From Desulfobacteraceae bacterium (lineage in GTDB: Bacteria; Desulfobacterota; Desulfobacteria; Desulfobacterales; Desulfobacteraceae): a DNA stretch of 6,648 nt. The notes beneath the pieces were generated by a model. That model had not been told where the DNA came from. It saw nothing but the letters and a program-made list of their open reading frames with translations, and ran no database searches. The stretch is from positions 1 through 6,648 of the forward strand of contig JAFLJU010000404.1 of NCBI GenBank assembly GCA_022712835.1, written 5' to 3'. A program made the translations under genes and the position numbers. This document shows, piece by piece, positions 6,634 to 6,648 of the stretch; position 1 is the stretch's first letter; each line of letters begins with the position of its first letter.

Positions 6634-6648
6634 TATGATTTCCTTATT

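Overview
The window reads as a piece of a bacterial chromosome. Five recognisable genes all lie on the minus strand and are transcribed from high to low coordinates: a PepT-like M20 metallopeptidase, larC, pgpA, recA and alaS. The grouping pgpA-recA-alaS, the moderate GC content and the style of the proteins (for example an AlaRS with a four-cysteine insert, and a single-ORF LarC) suggest a Desulfobacterota member, perhaps a Desulfobacterales sulfate reducer. That assignment is an inference from context; no rRNA or other marker is present to fix it.

Region by region, reading with transcription. The peptidase (5491-6633) ends directly against the larC ATG. larC (4240-5490) overlaps the likely TTG start of pgpA by 14 bases. 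The pgpA stop (3729-4253) lies inside the recA Shine-Dalgarno sequence, and recA starts 10 bases later (2687-3718). These four genes therefore look like one tightly packed, translationally coupled operon with no visible internal terminator. A 197-base spacer follows. It has no gene, is filled largely by a 13-bp tandem repeat, and ends in a GGA-rich leader just ahead of alaS. No recX lies between recA and alaS, although many bacteria have one there.

The low-coordinate end is abnormal. alaS (108-2489) is a normal alanyl-tRNA synthetase through the catalytic, editing and linker regions. It then loses its C-terminal C-Ala domain abruptly near position 132. From that point to the window edge, a different minus-strand frame encodes 44 residues of the periplasmic pore domain of an RND (AcrB/HAE1-type) efflux transporter, without its N-terminus. 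Two unrelated genes are thus joined out of frame, each missing the part that should lie across the join. This is either a real rearrangement or, more likely, a chimeric assembly or cloning junction.

The genes do not form one pathway. They combine peptide turnover, nickel-pincer cofactor synthesis, phosphatidylglycerol synthesis, homologous recombination with SOS control, and tRNA charging. I see no CRISPR array, tRNA, rRNA, transposase or undescribed defence system. The observations most worth checking are the alaS/RND junction and the 13-bp repeat array.
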